From NCBI GenBank assembly GCA_965227095.1, contig CBDDFL010000002.1, forward strand, positions 1 to 64,000: a DNA stretch of 64,000 nucleotides. Direction: 5' to 3'. The first letter of the stretch is position 1. Each line of letters begins with the position of its first letter. This stretch comes from JANQMY01 sp965227095 (GTDB taxonomy: Bacteria > Pseudomonadota > Alphaproteobacteria > JANQMY01). The translations under genes and the position numbers were made by a program. Shown in pieces: positions 33,062-41,401 of this stretch. Under the pieces are notes generated by a model. It was not told the origin of the DNA, ran no database searches, and saw only the letters and a program-made list of their open reading frames with translations.

Positions 33062-33736
33062 TCAGGCTGCGCCTGCGGCCACCTTCCCGATCCGGTAGGT
33101 GCAACGGCGGCCACCTCTCACAATATGCTCGACCCTCTCGATGGCGGTACCAGGGCCCAGAACCTGCTCAAAAACCGCCTGTTCGGACCGGCAGAAACCT
33201 TGACAGAAACGCGCGGCAGCGCAGATCGGGCAGTGGTTTTCGACAAATAGGAACGTCCCGTCACCGGCATCCTCGAAACTCGCCATATAGCCTTCGTCAG
33301 AGCGCAGTTCAGCCAGTCTGGCGACGCGCTCCTTCAGGCTGCCGCATCCCACCATCGCGGCTTCGTATTGTGCCCGTGTCCTAGTCTCTCTGGCCGAGAT
33401 AACCCGATCCAGGGCCTCCGCACCCAACTCATCCTGAATGCTGCTCAGGATTTCAACGGTTAGCCCGGCGTGGGTATTCGGAAACCGTGCCTGCCCCTTT
33501 TCGGACAGGTGCCAGTAGGTCGATGGACGGCCTCGGCTCGCACTGCGCCGCTCTTCGCGGACCAGCCCGTCATTCGAGAGCTTCATGAGCTGCTGGCGCG
33601 CGCCCTCACCGGTGATCCCAAGCCGTTCGCCGATCTGCGACGAGGTCAACGCGCCCTGCATCTTCAGGGTCATCAGGATGCGATCCGACGGCGCACGTGG
33701 TGCATCCGGGTATTTTTCCAAGTGATCGCTTGACAT
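33062..33736 (-). CDS. Helix-turn-helix regulator with C-terminal Cys cluster (SufR/COG2345-like Fe-S sensor)
   Basis: A 224-residue regulator. The N-terminal winged helix reads SDRILMTLKMQGALTSSQIGERLGITGEGARQQLMKL, then GRPSTYWHLSEKGQARFP. The C-terminal domain has a Cys cluster, HCPICAAARFCQGFC, plus a later RRCTYRI, as in SufR-type proteins that bind a [4Fe-4S] cluster. It is divergent from superoxide dismutase, so it could couple Fe-S status or oxidative stress to SOD expression. Start ATG 33736 is a choice; an ATG at 33793 would lengthen it by 19 residues. Confidence 0.8.
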   Translation of the reverse strand: MSSDHLEKYPDAPRAPSDRILMTLKMQGALTSSQIGERLGITGEGARQQLMKLSNDGLVREERRSASRGRPSTYWHLSEKGQARFPNTHAGLTVEILSSIQDELGAEALDRVISARETRTRAQYEAAMVGCGSLKERVARLAELRSDEGYMASFEDAGDGTFLFVENHCPICAAARFCQGFCRSEQAVFEQVLGPGTAIERVEHIVRGGRRCTYRIGKVAAGAA

Positions 33737-33825
33737 ATTGGCCGGATTGTTTTTCAAAGTCTTCACTTGTTTAATTACCCGCTCACGTACCATGACGCAA
33801 GCCGGACCCGATAAGGAGAGACATG

Positions 33826-34428
33826 ATGGCCTTTGAATTGCCCGCCCTAACCTACGACCACGCAGCCCTTGCCGCGCGGGGGATGAGCCAGGAAACGTTG
33901 GAATTGCATCACGACAAGCACCATCAGGCCTACGTAACCGCGCTCAACGGCTTTGTGGACGCGAACGCCGACCTGCAAGGCAAGACACTGGAAGAAATCA
34001 TCGCGCTCACCTATGGCGATGCCGATCGTGCGCCCGTGTTCAACAATGCGGGCCAACACTGGAACCACATTCATTTCTGGAACGCACTTTCGCCTGCGGG
34101 TGGCGGCATCCCGGGTAAACTCGAAGGCAAGATTGTCGATGCCTTCGGTTCGGTCGAGCAATTCAAGGCCGATTTCAAGACCGCAGCCAACGGTCAGTTC
34201 GGCTCCGGCTGGGCGTGGCTGATCCAGAAATCTGATGGCACATTGGCCGTCACCAAAACACCGAACGGCGTGAACCCGCTGGCTACAGGAGAGGGCACGA
34301 CGCTGCTGGGCCTCGATGTCTGGGAACACAGCTACTACGTCGACTTCCGCAACCGGCGGCCCGACTATGTGACCAACTTCCTCGACAACCTGGCGAATTA
34401 CGAATTTGCCGAAGCCAACCTCGCCTGA
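33826..34428 (+). CDS. sodB: Fe/Mn superoxide dismutase
   Basis: A 200-residue SOD that converts superoxide to hydrogen peroxide and oxygen. All family landmarks are present: FELPALTYDHAAL, LELHHDKHHQAYVTALN (first metal His), HWNHIHFWNALSP (second His), GSGWAWL, and GLDVWEHSYYVDFRNRRPDYV (Asp and third His). The sequence type is the iron form common in alphaproteobacteria. ATG 33826 is preferred (AAGGAG at 7 bases); an in-frame ATG 3 bases earlier is too close to it. The divergent neighbour is an Fe-S-type regulator. Confidence 0.95.
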   Translation: MAFELPALTYDHAALAARGMSQETLELHHDKHHQAYVTALNGFVDANADLQGKTLEEIIALTYGDADRAPVFNNAGQHWNHIHFWNALSPAGGGIPGKLEGKIVDAFGSVEQFKADFKTAANGQFGSGWAWLIQKSDGTLAVTKTPNGVNPLATGEGTTLLGLDVWEHSYYVDFRNRRPDYVTNFLDNLANYEFAEANLA

Positions 34429-34786
34429 ACGCGAGTCGGTCTCGGCGTCGGGGCCCAGTTTGAAACAGGCTTTCTGCGTTCCGAGTCGGCTCGACAATTC
34501 GATGCGTATCGGCCATTTCTTGATCTCAAACTCAAGAGAAGACCAAGTGAATACTCTTCTCGGATCTCACGTCAGACTTATGTAGGGCCTCCTTCAGTTG
34601 CCTTCCTCAAAAAAAGGCCTGGGGACAGCCGGCTCAAGCGAAGGAGAGTCACCAATTAGTGACCTAGCGACGGCGCATGGCAGAACGTTTGGAGGTGGGT
34701 GACACCGGGTGTAGCGCGGCTTATAGCATGAAATCGTCCAAGCAGTTTGGGCGATTATTCTCAAACAAGGAGGACGGGAACTGGAT
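34429..34786. other. Intergenic region, mostly without recognisable features
   Basis: There is no convincing gene in these 358 bases. One imperfect palindrome, GTCACCAATTAGTGAC (34648-34663), could be a regulator site for the downstream HAD gene. A short A7 run lies near 34,608-34,616. Otherwise nothing is seen. Confidence 0.4.
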
Positions 34787-35446
34787 TTGCCAATTTCGCG
34801 ACGCGCACCGAAACTCGTGATTTTTGACTGTGACGGTGTGCTCGTAGACTCCGAGCCGACCTTCAATCGCGTGCTGCACGCTTATTTGCTTTCGACTGGC
34901 GCAAGCTTGTCACTCGTTGAATGCCACGGCTTGTTCGTCGGCAAGAGCAGACATGATGTCGAACGTTATGTGAGCGAAAGGGGATTGCGCCTTCCTGCGA
35001 AATGGCCACACGACTTCTACGACAGAGTTCTCGAAGCCCTCGGAAAAGAGGTCGAGCCGATCCCGGGCGCCCGTGAGGCGGTGACGTTGATTTCGTCGGC
35101 TGGCATTCCGCTCTGCGTAGCCTCAAATGGGCTTCTGGCAAAGATGCGTGTCACACTGGAACGGTCGGGGCTGCTTCCCTGGTTCGAAGGAAATATGTTT
35201 TCGGCTTATGATGTCGGCGCCAGCAAACCCGCGCCCGATGTGTTTTTGCATGCGGCCGAAATGAATGGCGTTGCGCCAGAGGATTGCGTGGTAGTCGAAG
35301 ATAGCATGAGCGGATTCGAGGCGGCCTCCAACGCTGCGATGACCTGTTTTGCCTACCTCCCGAAGACAGCTTTGAATCCAGAGAACGTCTTCGGTGCGCG
35401 ACGGCTAACCGATATGGCTGACCTGCCGAAACTGTTGGGGCTTTGA
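34787..35446 (+). CDS. HAD-family hydrolase (beta-phosphoglucomutase/phosphatase-like)
   Basis: A 219-residue HAD-superfamily phosphatase. Motif I is VIFDCDGVLVDSEP (Asp nucleophile), the helical cap follows, then motif II (PLCVASNG), the KPAPDVFLHA stretch and motif IV CVVVEDSMSGFEAA. The substrate is probably a small sugar phosphate or phosphoglycolate and cannot be specified. The start is uncertain: AAGGAGG lies 7 bases before an in-frame CTG at 34781 and 13 bases before the TTG at 34787, and no in-frame ATG fits. It lies between the SOD block and the pca cluster without clear operon partners. Confidence 0.85.
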   Translation: MPISRRAPKLVIFDCDGVLVDSEPTFNRVLHAYLLSTGASLSLVECHGLFVGKSRHDVERYVSERGLRLPAKWPHDFYDRVLEALGKEVEPIPGAREAVTLISSAGIPLCVASNGLLAKMRVTLERSGLLPWFEGNMFSAYDVGASKPAPDVFLHAAEMNGVAPEDCVVVEDSMSGFEAASNAAMTCFAYLPKTALNPENVFGARRLTDMADLPKLLGL

Positions 35447-35573
35447 GTGGTCAATCCATAGACGGCAACCAGCTTCGCATGGACCGGACGACGTATACCC
35501 GGCTGCAAATCTCCATCGGAACAAACAAAGTTTGTGACCTGCGAAGGAACACGGCCATCAAACAAGATAGTTG

Positions 35574-36638
35574 TTAAATTTTTGTATCCGCTTCACCAAT
35601 TCTTGTTATTGATTGACTGAGCGAGCAGCATGCACCCAACCCCCTCGCGGTTGCCATCAGCATTTGGGGGAGGACCATCCACTCCAAAGCCCAGGCTGCA
35701 CCCGACCGTTCCTGTTCATGGATCAAGGCATGATGCATAGCCGAGACCTGTACCGAATTGAACCGTGCCAACGTCACCAAGAGCTCGGCAGCAATCGGGT
35801 TGTTCTTGTGAGGCATGGCGGACGAGGTACCACCTCCTGAAATCGCGATCACACCGATGCCTTGCTGCGCCATGAGGGCGATGTCCTGCCCAATCTTGCC
35901 TAGAGTGCCAGAAATCATTGAAAGCAGAGACGCATATTCCACAATCCCGTCACGCATCGTGTGCCAGGCCTTTTTAGTCGGCGCAAGATCGAGCTGGTTG
36001 GCGACATCGGCGACAACTTCATCCGCCTTATTTCGGAGAGCCTTGCGGTCGCCGGAGGCCCCGCCAATCTGTACCCGCTCGATACGGGGACGGATTTGAT
36101 CCAGCCGCACCCGATGCTCGGCCAAAGGCAGGCGCCAGGGTAGAACCCGATCACGTACCTTGATCACCGTGGCGGCCTGCATTCTTGTGCGCCCCATTAA
36201 CGGTTCATCCCCGAACCGCTCTTCTAGCTCCTTGAGGAATTTCTCCAATTCAATCAATCTGTTGGTGATGAGCAATGAAGCCTCTCGCAGAACCAGGACT
36301 GTCGTGGTGTCGACCACATCCTGAGAAGTAGCGCCCATGTGGACGGCTTCTTCAGGTGCGATAGCCTTAAGCTGTTTGACCAGACTCGGCACCGGCAGAC
36401 CATCCTGCGCCGTACCTTTGGTAAGATCGGTTAGATCGGGTTTGGCAACTTCGATTGCTTGTGCAGCTGTCTCGGCCAGAGTTGCGTCAATCAGTCCTGC
36501 CCGGCCACAGGCCCGCGACCATGCCGCCTCGAAGGCGAGCATGTGCTGAAGATGCCGTTCCGGAGAGAGGATCGCTGCCATAGCGTCATCGCCGAACAGA
36601 CCGGATAGCCACGGACTCTCAAACACTGAAGCGCTCAT
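35574..36638 (-). CDS. pcaB: 3-carboxy-cis,cis-muconate cycloisomerase
   Basis: Converts 3-carboxy-cis,cis-muconate, the ring-cleavage product of protocatechuate, to 4-carboxymuconolactone. The protein has 354 residues, the shorter alphaproteobacterial size, of the fumarase/aspartase superfamily. HMGATSQDVVDTT and the signature GGGTSSAMPHKNNPIAAELL are clear. It is the last gene of the minus-strand pcaDCHGB run, 70 bases after pcaG. Its 3' end is followed by about 130 bases before the HAD gene. Confidence 0.93.
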   Translation of the reverse strand: MSASVFESPWLSGLFGDDAMAAILSPERHLQHMLAFEAAWSRACGRAGLIDATLAETAAQAIEVAKPDLTDLTKGTAQDGLPVPSLVKQLKAIAPEEAVHMGATSQDVVDTTTVLVLREASLLITNRLIELEKFLKELEERFGDEPLMGRTRMQAATVIKVRDRVLPWRLPLAEHRVRLDQIRPRIERVQIGGASGDRKALRNKADEVVADVANQLDLAPTKKAWHTMRDGIVEYASLLSMISGTLGKIGQDIALMAQQGIGVIAISGGGTSSAMPHKNNPIAAELLVTLARFNSVQVSAMHHALIHEQERSGAAWALEWMVLPQMLMATARGLGACCSLSQSITRIGEADTKI

Positions 36639-36708
36639 AGCGAGCTCCTTATGGTGCGCCGAAAGCGCGGGATGACCAATCTATATGATGCCGCTTTCCC
36701 CGATCTGG

Positions 36709-37314
36709 TCAGATGTCGAGGAAAACCGTCTCGCCCTCGCCCTGTAGTCGAATGTCGAAGCGGTACTTGCCGTCGCCGGTTTTCTTGGCGATCAGGGTAT
36801 TCACCCGTGGTCGCTGTTCGATTCGGATCAGCAACGGGTCATTGGCGTTGTCCTCGTCTTCGAAATAGATCCGGGTATTGAGACCTACGTTAATCCCACG
36901 TGCGACGACCCAAAGGGAAATATGAGGCGCGCTCTCGACTCCACCGCGCCCCTGGTAAGAGCCAGGTTTGACTGTGCGCAAGGTAAACTCGCCGCTTTCC
37001 GCGTCGGCCGCAAAGCGGCAATGGCCTGTAAAGGCCGGATCGGCGCTTTTATCGCCCGGAAACACGCCCCCAGCATCGCATTGCCAGCTCTCGATCAACG
37101 CATCTCGCATCGCCCAGCCGGTGCCGTCAAATACGGAGCCAACGATCTCAACGATCTCACCCTTGGCCTTGCTTTCATCCAGAAAAGGCGTGGTGCCAAT
37201 CTCTTCGTCATAGTATCCTGCGTTTCCCGCATAGGTAGGCATCAGGCCGATATGGACATAAGGACCCGCCGTTTGCGAGGCGCTTTCGATCAGTGTTTCA
37301 AGTTTCTGAACCAT
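36709..37314 (-). CDS. pcaG: Protocatechuate 3,4-dioxygenase alpha subunit
   Basis: The structural subunit of the iron(III) intradiol dioxygenase that opens the protocatechuate ring to 3-carboxy-cis,cis-muconate. It has 201 residues. The N-terminus SASQTAGPYVHIGL and the core IVEIVGSVFDGTGWAMRDALIESWQCDAGG are typical, as are GRGGVESAPHISLWVVARGINVGLNTRIYF and the C-terminal QGEGETVFLDI. As usual for alpha subunits, the iron-ligand Tyr/His set sits in the beta subunit. The start at 37314 has GGAGGG upstream and lies 1 base beyond the pcaH stop. Confidence 0.95.
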   Translation of the reverse strand: MVQKLETLIESASQTAGPYVHIGLMPTYAGNAGYYDEEIGTTPFLDESKAKGEIVEIVGSVFDGTGWAMRDALIESWQCDAGGVFPGDKSADPAFTGHCRFAADAESGEFTLRTVKPGSYQGRGGVESAPHISLWVVARGINVGLNTRIYFEDEDNANDPLLIRIEQRPRVNTLIAKKTGDGKYRFDIRLQGEGETVFLDI

Positions 37315-37315
37315 T

Positions 37316-38044
37316 TCACATGCCCTCCAGCTTGTTTTCAAACATGGTCTGACGGCGACCCCGCAAAACAATGTCAAATTTATAGGCGAGAAAATCGAGT
37401 GGGCGCGATTTCGAGAAATCGAGCGGCGCGACCAGCCGGTCGAGCTGGCTGCGATCCTTGATGGTCGCGGCGATCGGGCAGTGATTGATGAGCGGATCGC
37501 CCTCGAAATACATCTGCGAGATTAACCTTTGGCCGAAGCTGTGGCCAAATATCGAAAAGTGGATGTGCATCGGACGCCAGTCATTGGCACGGTTAGGCCA
37601 GGGGTAAGCCCCTGGACGAATGGTCAAGAATTCGTAGTATCCGTTTTCATCCGTGATGGTCCGACCGCAGCCGCCGAAATTTGGGTCGAGCGGTGCGAAA
37701 TAGGTGTCTTTCTTGTGCCGGTAGCGCCCACCCGCATTAGCCTGCCAGATCTCTATTAGCGCGTTCGGTATCGGGCGGTTCATCTCGTCCAGCAAGCGGC
37801 CATGCACCAGGATGCGTTCGCCCACGGCGGGAGCAGCACCCTTTGTCCAGTTCAAGATCAGGTTGTTGTCGAGCGCGCCGAGCTTCGTGTGGCCGAATCT
37901 CGGACCAGTCTCTTCCGAGGGAGTGCTCTCCATCGAAAGCAACGGCAGGAAGGGCGAGCGCGCGACGCTCGTTTTGTAGCCAGGATCATAGGGCTCGGGG
38001 TGGATCGCGCGGTTGCGCGGAATCAGTGGTCCATGGTCAGTCAT
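37316..38044 (-). CDS. pcaH: Protocatechuate 3,4-dioxygenase beta subunit
   Basis: The catalytic subunit of protocatechuate 3,4-dioxygenase, carrying the non-haem Fe(III). It has 242 residues. The iron ligands can be seen in family context: Tyr in GRYRHK, Tyr in GAYPWPN, and the two His of WRPMHIHFSIFG. GALDNNLILNW and LAPLD-like FAPLDPNFGGCGRT also match. The start at 38044 overlaps the pcaC stop (TAATG), and the stop is followed within 2 bases by pcaG, so both subunits are made from one coupled message. Confidence 0.95.
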   Translation of the reverse strand: MTDHGPLIPRNRAIHPEPYDPGYKTSVARSPFLPLLSMESTPSEETGPRFGHTKLGALDNNLILNWTKGAAPAVGERILVHGRLLDEMNRPIPNALIEIWQANAGGRYRHKKDTYFAPLDPNFGGCGRTITDENGYYEFLTIRPGAYPWPNRANDWRPMHIHFSIFGHSFGQRLISQMYFEGDPLINHCPIAATIKDRSQLDRLVAPLDFSKSRPLDFLAYKFDIVLRGRRQTMFENKLEGM

Positions 38045-38424
38045 TAGATACTTTCCTCCATTTCCGCATAAGTCTGCTTGGCCAGCTTTAGCGCGTGGTT
38101 GGCTTTCGGCACGCCAGCATAGATCGCGACGTGTTGCAGCGCCTCGGCGACATCCGCTTTCGAGGCACCGGTATTGGCGGTAGCCCGGATATGCATTGGA
38201 ATTTCCTCGAAATTTCCTGTCGCGGCCAGCAGTGCGAGGGTCAACATCGAGCGTTCGCGTCGGGTGATCCGCTCCGACGCCCAAACAGTTCCCCATGCGC
38301 TTTCGGTGATCAACGACTGAAACGGCAAGTCGAATTCGGTCTTGCCTGCCTCTGCCCGGTCCACATGGGCCTCGCCCAGCACCTCGCGGCGCACTTGCAT
38401 GCCTTTGTCGAACGTCTCTGTCAT
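38044..38424 (-). CDS. pcaC: 4-carboxymuconolactone decarboxylase
   Basis: Decarboxylates 4-carboxymuconolactone to beta-ketoadipate enol-lactone. A 126-residue AhpD-like fold protein with REVLGEAHVDRA, ITRRERSMLTLALLAATGNFEEIPMHIRATANTGASKADVAEALQHVAIYAG and VPKANHALKLAK, all typical. ATG 38424 overlaps the pcaD stop (ATGA). It sits between pcaD and pcaH in the operon, the standard rhizobial and roseobacter order. Confidence 0.95.
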   Translation of the reverse strand: MTETFDKGMQVRREVLGEAHVDRAEAGKTEFDLPFQSLITESAWGTVWASERITRRERSMLTLALLAATGNFEEIPMHIRATANTGASKADVAEALQHVAIYAGVPKANHALKLAKQTYAEMEESI

Positions 38425-39203
38425 GGGATGATCCTTTCCACGAAATTCATCAGGGTGTGGGCAAATACCTTTGGCTGCTCTACCGCAGGAAGATGGCCGG
38501 AGCGGTCGAACATGACTAAATCGGAGCGGGGCAGGGCGGCGGCGAGCTTTTCGACCACGTCCGGCGGCGTCGCCTGATCGTGATAGCCGCCGATCACCAG
38601 CGCGGGCTGGGTGATTTCGCGAAGGCGGTCGGTGATGTCGGTGCCGGCGATCGCCGCGCAAGTGGCTATATAGCCTTCCGTATCTGTCCGGGTGAGCAGC
38701 GCCCGCCACAGATCGGTTTCAAGAGTCGCAAGCATATCGGGGCCGAACCACCGCTGTAGGATGCCGTCTGCCATTGCCGCCATGCCATTAGTGCGTACAC
38801 CCTCGATCCGACTCAGCCAGCTATCCGCATTTCCCAGCATTGGGGCGGTATTCGAAAGCACCAAGCCGATCACCCTATCCGGCGCCATGAGCGCGATGTG
38901 CTGCGCGATCAGGCCGCCGATGGAGCAACCGACGATCACCGCCTGAGCGAGACCGATATGGTCCATCGCGGCCAGCACGTCCTCGGCCAGCTCTGGAATG
39001 CCATATCCCCGCGGCGCGGTACTGCTCAGCCCGTGACCGCGCTTGTCCATGCGCAAGTTCGACCAGCCCGCGGGTAGAAGCGCGACGACATCGTCCCACA
39101 TCCGCAGGTCTGTGCCGAGCGAATTGATGAAGACAAGCGCGACACCTTCGCCGTCAGTGGCGCGCAGATGCGTGGTGCCCCAATCGCGTTTCAATGCCTG
39201 CAT
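38421..39203 (-). CDS. pcaD: Beta-ketoadipate enol-lactone hydrolase
   Basis: An alpha/beta hydrolase that opens the enol-lactone to beta-ketoadipate. It has 260 residues, with the oxyanion region FINSLGTDLRMWD, the nucleophile elbow VGCSIGGLIAQH (Ser), the acid in the YHDQATPP segment and the His in RSGHLPAVEQP. ATG 39203 has GGAGG 5 bases upstream. It is the first gene of the minus-strand operon, divergent from pcaQ across a 75-base region that contains a PcaQ-type box. Confidence 0.95.
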   Translation of the reverse strand: MQALKRDWGTTHLRATDGEGVALVFINSLGTDLRMWDDVVALLPAGWSNLRMDKRGHGLSSTAPRGYGIPELAEDVLAAMDHIGLAQAVIVGCSIGGLIAQHIALMAPDRVIGLVLSNTAPMLGNADSWLSRIEGVRTNGMAAMADGILQRWFGPDMLATLETDLWRALLTRTDTEGYIATCAAIAGTDITDRLREITQPALVIGGYHDQATPPDVVEKLAAALPRSDLVMFDRSGHLPAVEQPKVFAHTLMNFVERIIP

Positions 39204-39270
39204 GGTATCCTCCTGCCGATAATTTGGCATAACTTTTCCCTTTACAAAAATATGATCTTGGCCAAAAGCT

Positions 39271-39286
39271 ATAACCAAATGGATAT
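39271..39286. promoter_or_regulatory. Putative PcaQ-binding box
   Basis: ATAACC-AAAT-GGATAT resembles the ATAACC-N4-GGTTAA element known for PcaQ in Sinorhizobium/Agrobacterium, with a perfect left half and a degenerate right half. It lies 68-83 bases from the pcaD start and overlaps the pcaQ start codon, so it could serve activation of pcaD and pcaQ autoregulation. Confidence 0.5.
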
Positions 39287-40196
39287 ACCTAATGGTCTGA
39301 AACTGCGCCATCTCGAAGCTTTCCTGACCGTTGCTCAAGCCGGAACAATCTCTGCTGCGGCGCGGCAACGGAACGTGTCGCAGCCGGCATTGTCAAAAAC
39401 GATCTCGGAACTGGAGGGGCTGCTTGGCGCGCATCTCTTCGAGCGTACAGGGCGGCGGGCCGTCTTAACCCCGGCAGGTGAGAATTTTCGTGCTCATGCC
39501 CGCGCCGCGCTGCAAAGCCTCGAGGCAGGGGTGCGCGACCTGTCGGGGCAGGTGGCGGCGGGGCTGGTGAAGGTTGGGTTGCTGCCGACCGTGGCCGGTG
39601 GGTTCTTCCCCTCGGTCGCTCTTGCATTCTCGCAGGCGCGCCCGGATGCGCGGATCGGTATAATCACTGGGCCGAACCACTACCTGCTCGAACGACTGCG
39701 CGGCGGCAAGATTGACCTTATGGTCGGGCGCATGCCACGGGCAGCCGACATGGCAGGCCTGTCTTTCGAGTATCTCTATGACGAGCCGATCTTGCTGGTG
39801 GCGCGCGCCGGACATCCAGCGCTGGATCTGCCGGTGACCGACGCTCTGCTACGCTATCCCCTCATCCTGCCCAACCCCGGTGCGATCATTCGTCAGAGCG
39901 TGGATCAATACCTTGCCGCGATGGGGTTATCCGATCTCACACCGGTGTTCGAGACGGTGGCCCTGCCGGCGGCGCAAACGCTTCTCGAAGGTTCTGAGAT
40001 GCTCTGGTTCATCTCGCGCGGCGTCGTGGCGCGGGAAATTGCGCGCGGCAGCCTTGCTGCGCTCGATCTAAAGTCGGATTACATGGCCGGGGCGGTTGGT
40101 CTGACACGCAAGTTCACGTTCGACGAAGACAGCCATGCCGATCTGCTGGCGCGGCTTCTGCACCGGCGGGTTGAAGAGGATTGCGCCCGTCGTTGA
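39279..40196 (+). CDS. pcaQ: LysR-type activator of the protocatechuate operon
   Basis: A 305-residue LysR-family regulator. The N-terminal helix-turn-helix reads LKLRHLEAFLTVAQAGTISAAARQRNVSQPALSKTISELE. The effector domain has VKVGLLPTVAGGFFPSVALAFSQARP and DLMVGRMPRAADMAGL, as in PcaQ proteins that respond to beta-carboxy-cis,cis-muconate. ATG 39279 follows family length; an earlier ATG at 39252 would add 9 residues. It is divergent from pcaDCHGB and should activate it when the ring-cleavage product accumulates. Confidence 0.9.
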   Translation: MDIPNGLKLRHLEAFLTVAQAGTISAAARQRNVSQPALSKTISELEGLLGAHLFERTGRRAVLTPAGENFRAHARAALQSLEAGVRDLSGQVAAGLVKVGLLPTVAGGFFPSVALAFSQARPDARIGIITGPNHYLLERLRGGKIDLMVGRMPRAADMAGLSFEYLYDEPILLVARAGHPALDLPVTDALLRYPLILPNPGAIIRQSVDQYLAAMGLSDLTPVFETVALPAAQTLLEGSEMLWFISRGVVAREIARGSLAALDLKSDYMAGAVGLTRKFTFDEDSHADLLARLLHRRVEEDCARR

Positions 40197-40201
40197 GCCA
40201 G

Positions 40202-41401
40202 TCAGACGGCTTCTAGCGCAATAGCAATACCCTGTCCTACACCGATACACATGGTGGATAGCGATTTCTCACCAGGCTTGAGGTCAAGCATCGCGGTGCC
40301 AGTAATCCGCGCACCCGACATGCCCAGCGGATGACCCAACGCGATTGCCCCGCCATTGGGGTTCACACGCACGTCATCATCAGCAATCCCAAGATTACGC
40401 AACGTGGCGAGGCCCTGCGAGGCGAAAGCTTCGTTAAGCTCAATCACTGCGAACTCCTCTTGGCGCAGGCCAAGACGCGCCAGAAGCTTTCTCGAGGCCG
40501 GAGCCGGGCCGAAGCCCATGATGCGCGGCGCCACGCCGGCGGTTGCCCCGCCGAGCACTCTGGCGATCGGCTTAAGCCCATGCTTTTCGGCAGCTTCTTT
40601 CGTCGAAAGGATCAAAGCGGCAGACCCGTCATTCACGCCAGAGGCGTTGCCCGCTGTCACAGTGCCATCGGCTTTCACGAAGGGCCGAAGTTTTTTCAGG
40701 CCTTCGTATGTAGTCGTGGAACGCGGATGCTCGTCGGTGTCGATGACCAGAGGATCACCTTTGCGCTGCGGGATCGTAACCGGCACGATCTCCTGGGCCA
40801 AACGGCCATTGACTTGGGCTTTGGCCGCTTTCTGCTGCGAGCGCAAGGCGAAGGCATCCTGATCGGGGCGCGAGATGCCAAAATCTTCGGCCACATTCTC
40901 TGCCGTCTCGGGCATGCTGTCGACGCCATATTTTTCCTTCATCAGCTTGTTAACGAAACGCCAGCCGATAGTGGTGTCGTGGACCTCATTGGCCCGCGAG
41001 AAGGCGGAGGTGGCCTTGGGCATCACGAATGGCGCGCGCGACATGCTCTCTACCCCTCCGGCGACAAGCAGCTCGGCCTCGCCGGATTTGATCGCCCGAG
41101 CTGCAGTGATGACCGCATCCATACCCGAGCCGCAAAGTCGGTTCATCGTCGTACCCGGCACCGTCTCGGGATAGCCTGCGAGAAGCAGCGCCATGCGGGC
41201 GACGTTGCGGTTGTCTTCGCCAGCCTGATTGGCGCAGCCGAAGATCACCTCGTCGATCGCGGCAAGGTCGAGGCCCGGATTGCGCGCGGCAATGGCCCGA
41301 AGCGGAATCGCGGCAAGGTCGTCAGCGCGGACGGAGGAAAGCGCACCGCCAAAGCGGCCGATTGGTGTGCGGATGTAGTCGCATATGTATACGTCAGTCA
41401 T
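40202..41401 (-). CDS. pcaF: Beta-ketoadipyl-CoA thiolase
   Basis: Cleaves beta-ketoadipyl-CoA to succinyl-CoA and acetyl-CoA, the last step of the pathway. A 399-residue thiolase with the acyl-accepting Cys in NRLCGSGMDAV, the His in GHPLGMSGARI and the second Cys in STMCIGVGQGIA. IRTPIGRFGGALSSVRADDLAA at the N-terminus is typical. It overlaps the pcaJ stop by 4 bases, forming a pcaIJF operon, and converges with pcaQ. Confidence 0.93.
   Translation of the reverse strand: MTDVYICDYIRTPIGRFGGALSSVRADDLAAIPLRAIAARNPGLDLAAIDEVIFGCANQAGEDNRNVARMALLLAGYPETVPGTTMNRLCGSGMDAVITAARAIKSGEAELLVAGGVESMSRAPFVMPKATSAFSRANEVHDTTIGWRFVNKLMKEKYGVDSMPETAENVAEDFGISRPDQDAFALRSQQKAAKAQVNGRLAQEIVPVTIPQRKGDPLVIDTDEHPRSTTTYEGLKKLRPFVKADGTVTAGNASGVNDGSAALILSTKEAAEKHGLKPIARVLGGATAGVAPRIMGFGPAPASRKLLARLGLRQEEFAVIELNEAFASQGLATLRNLGIADDDVRVNPNGGAIALGHPLGMSGARITGTAMLDLKPGEKSLSTMCIGVGQGIAIALEAV

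Noticed and set aside
34594..34866. 90-codon minus-strand reading before the HAD gene
   Set aside because: No family features or ribosome-binding site; overlaps the HAD start.
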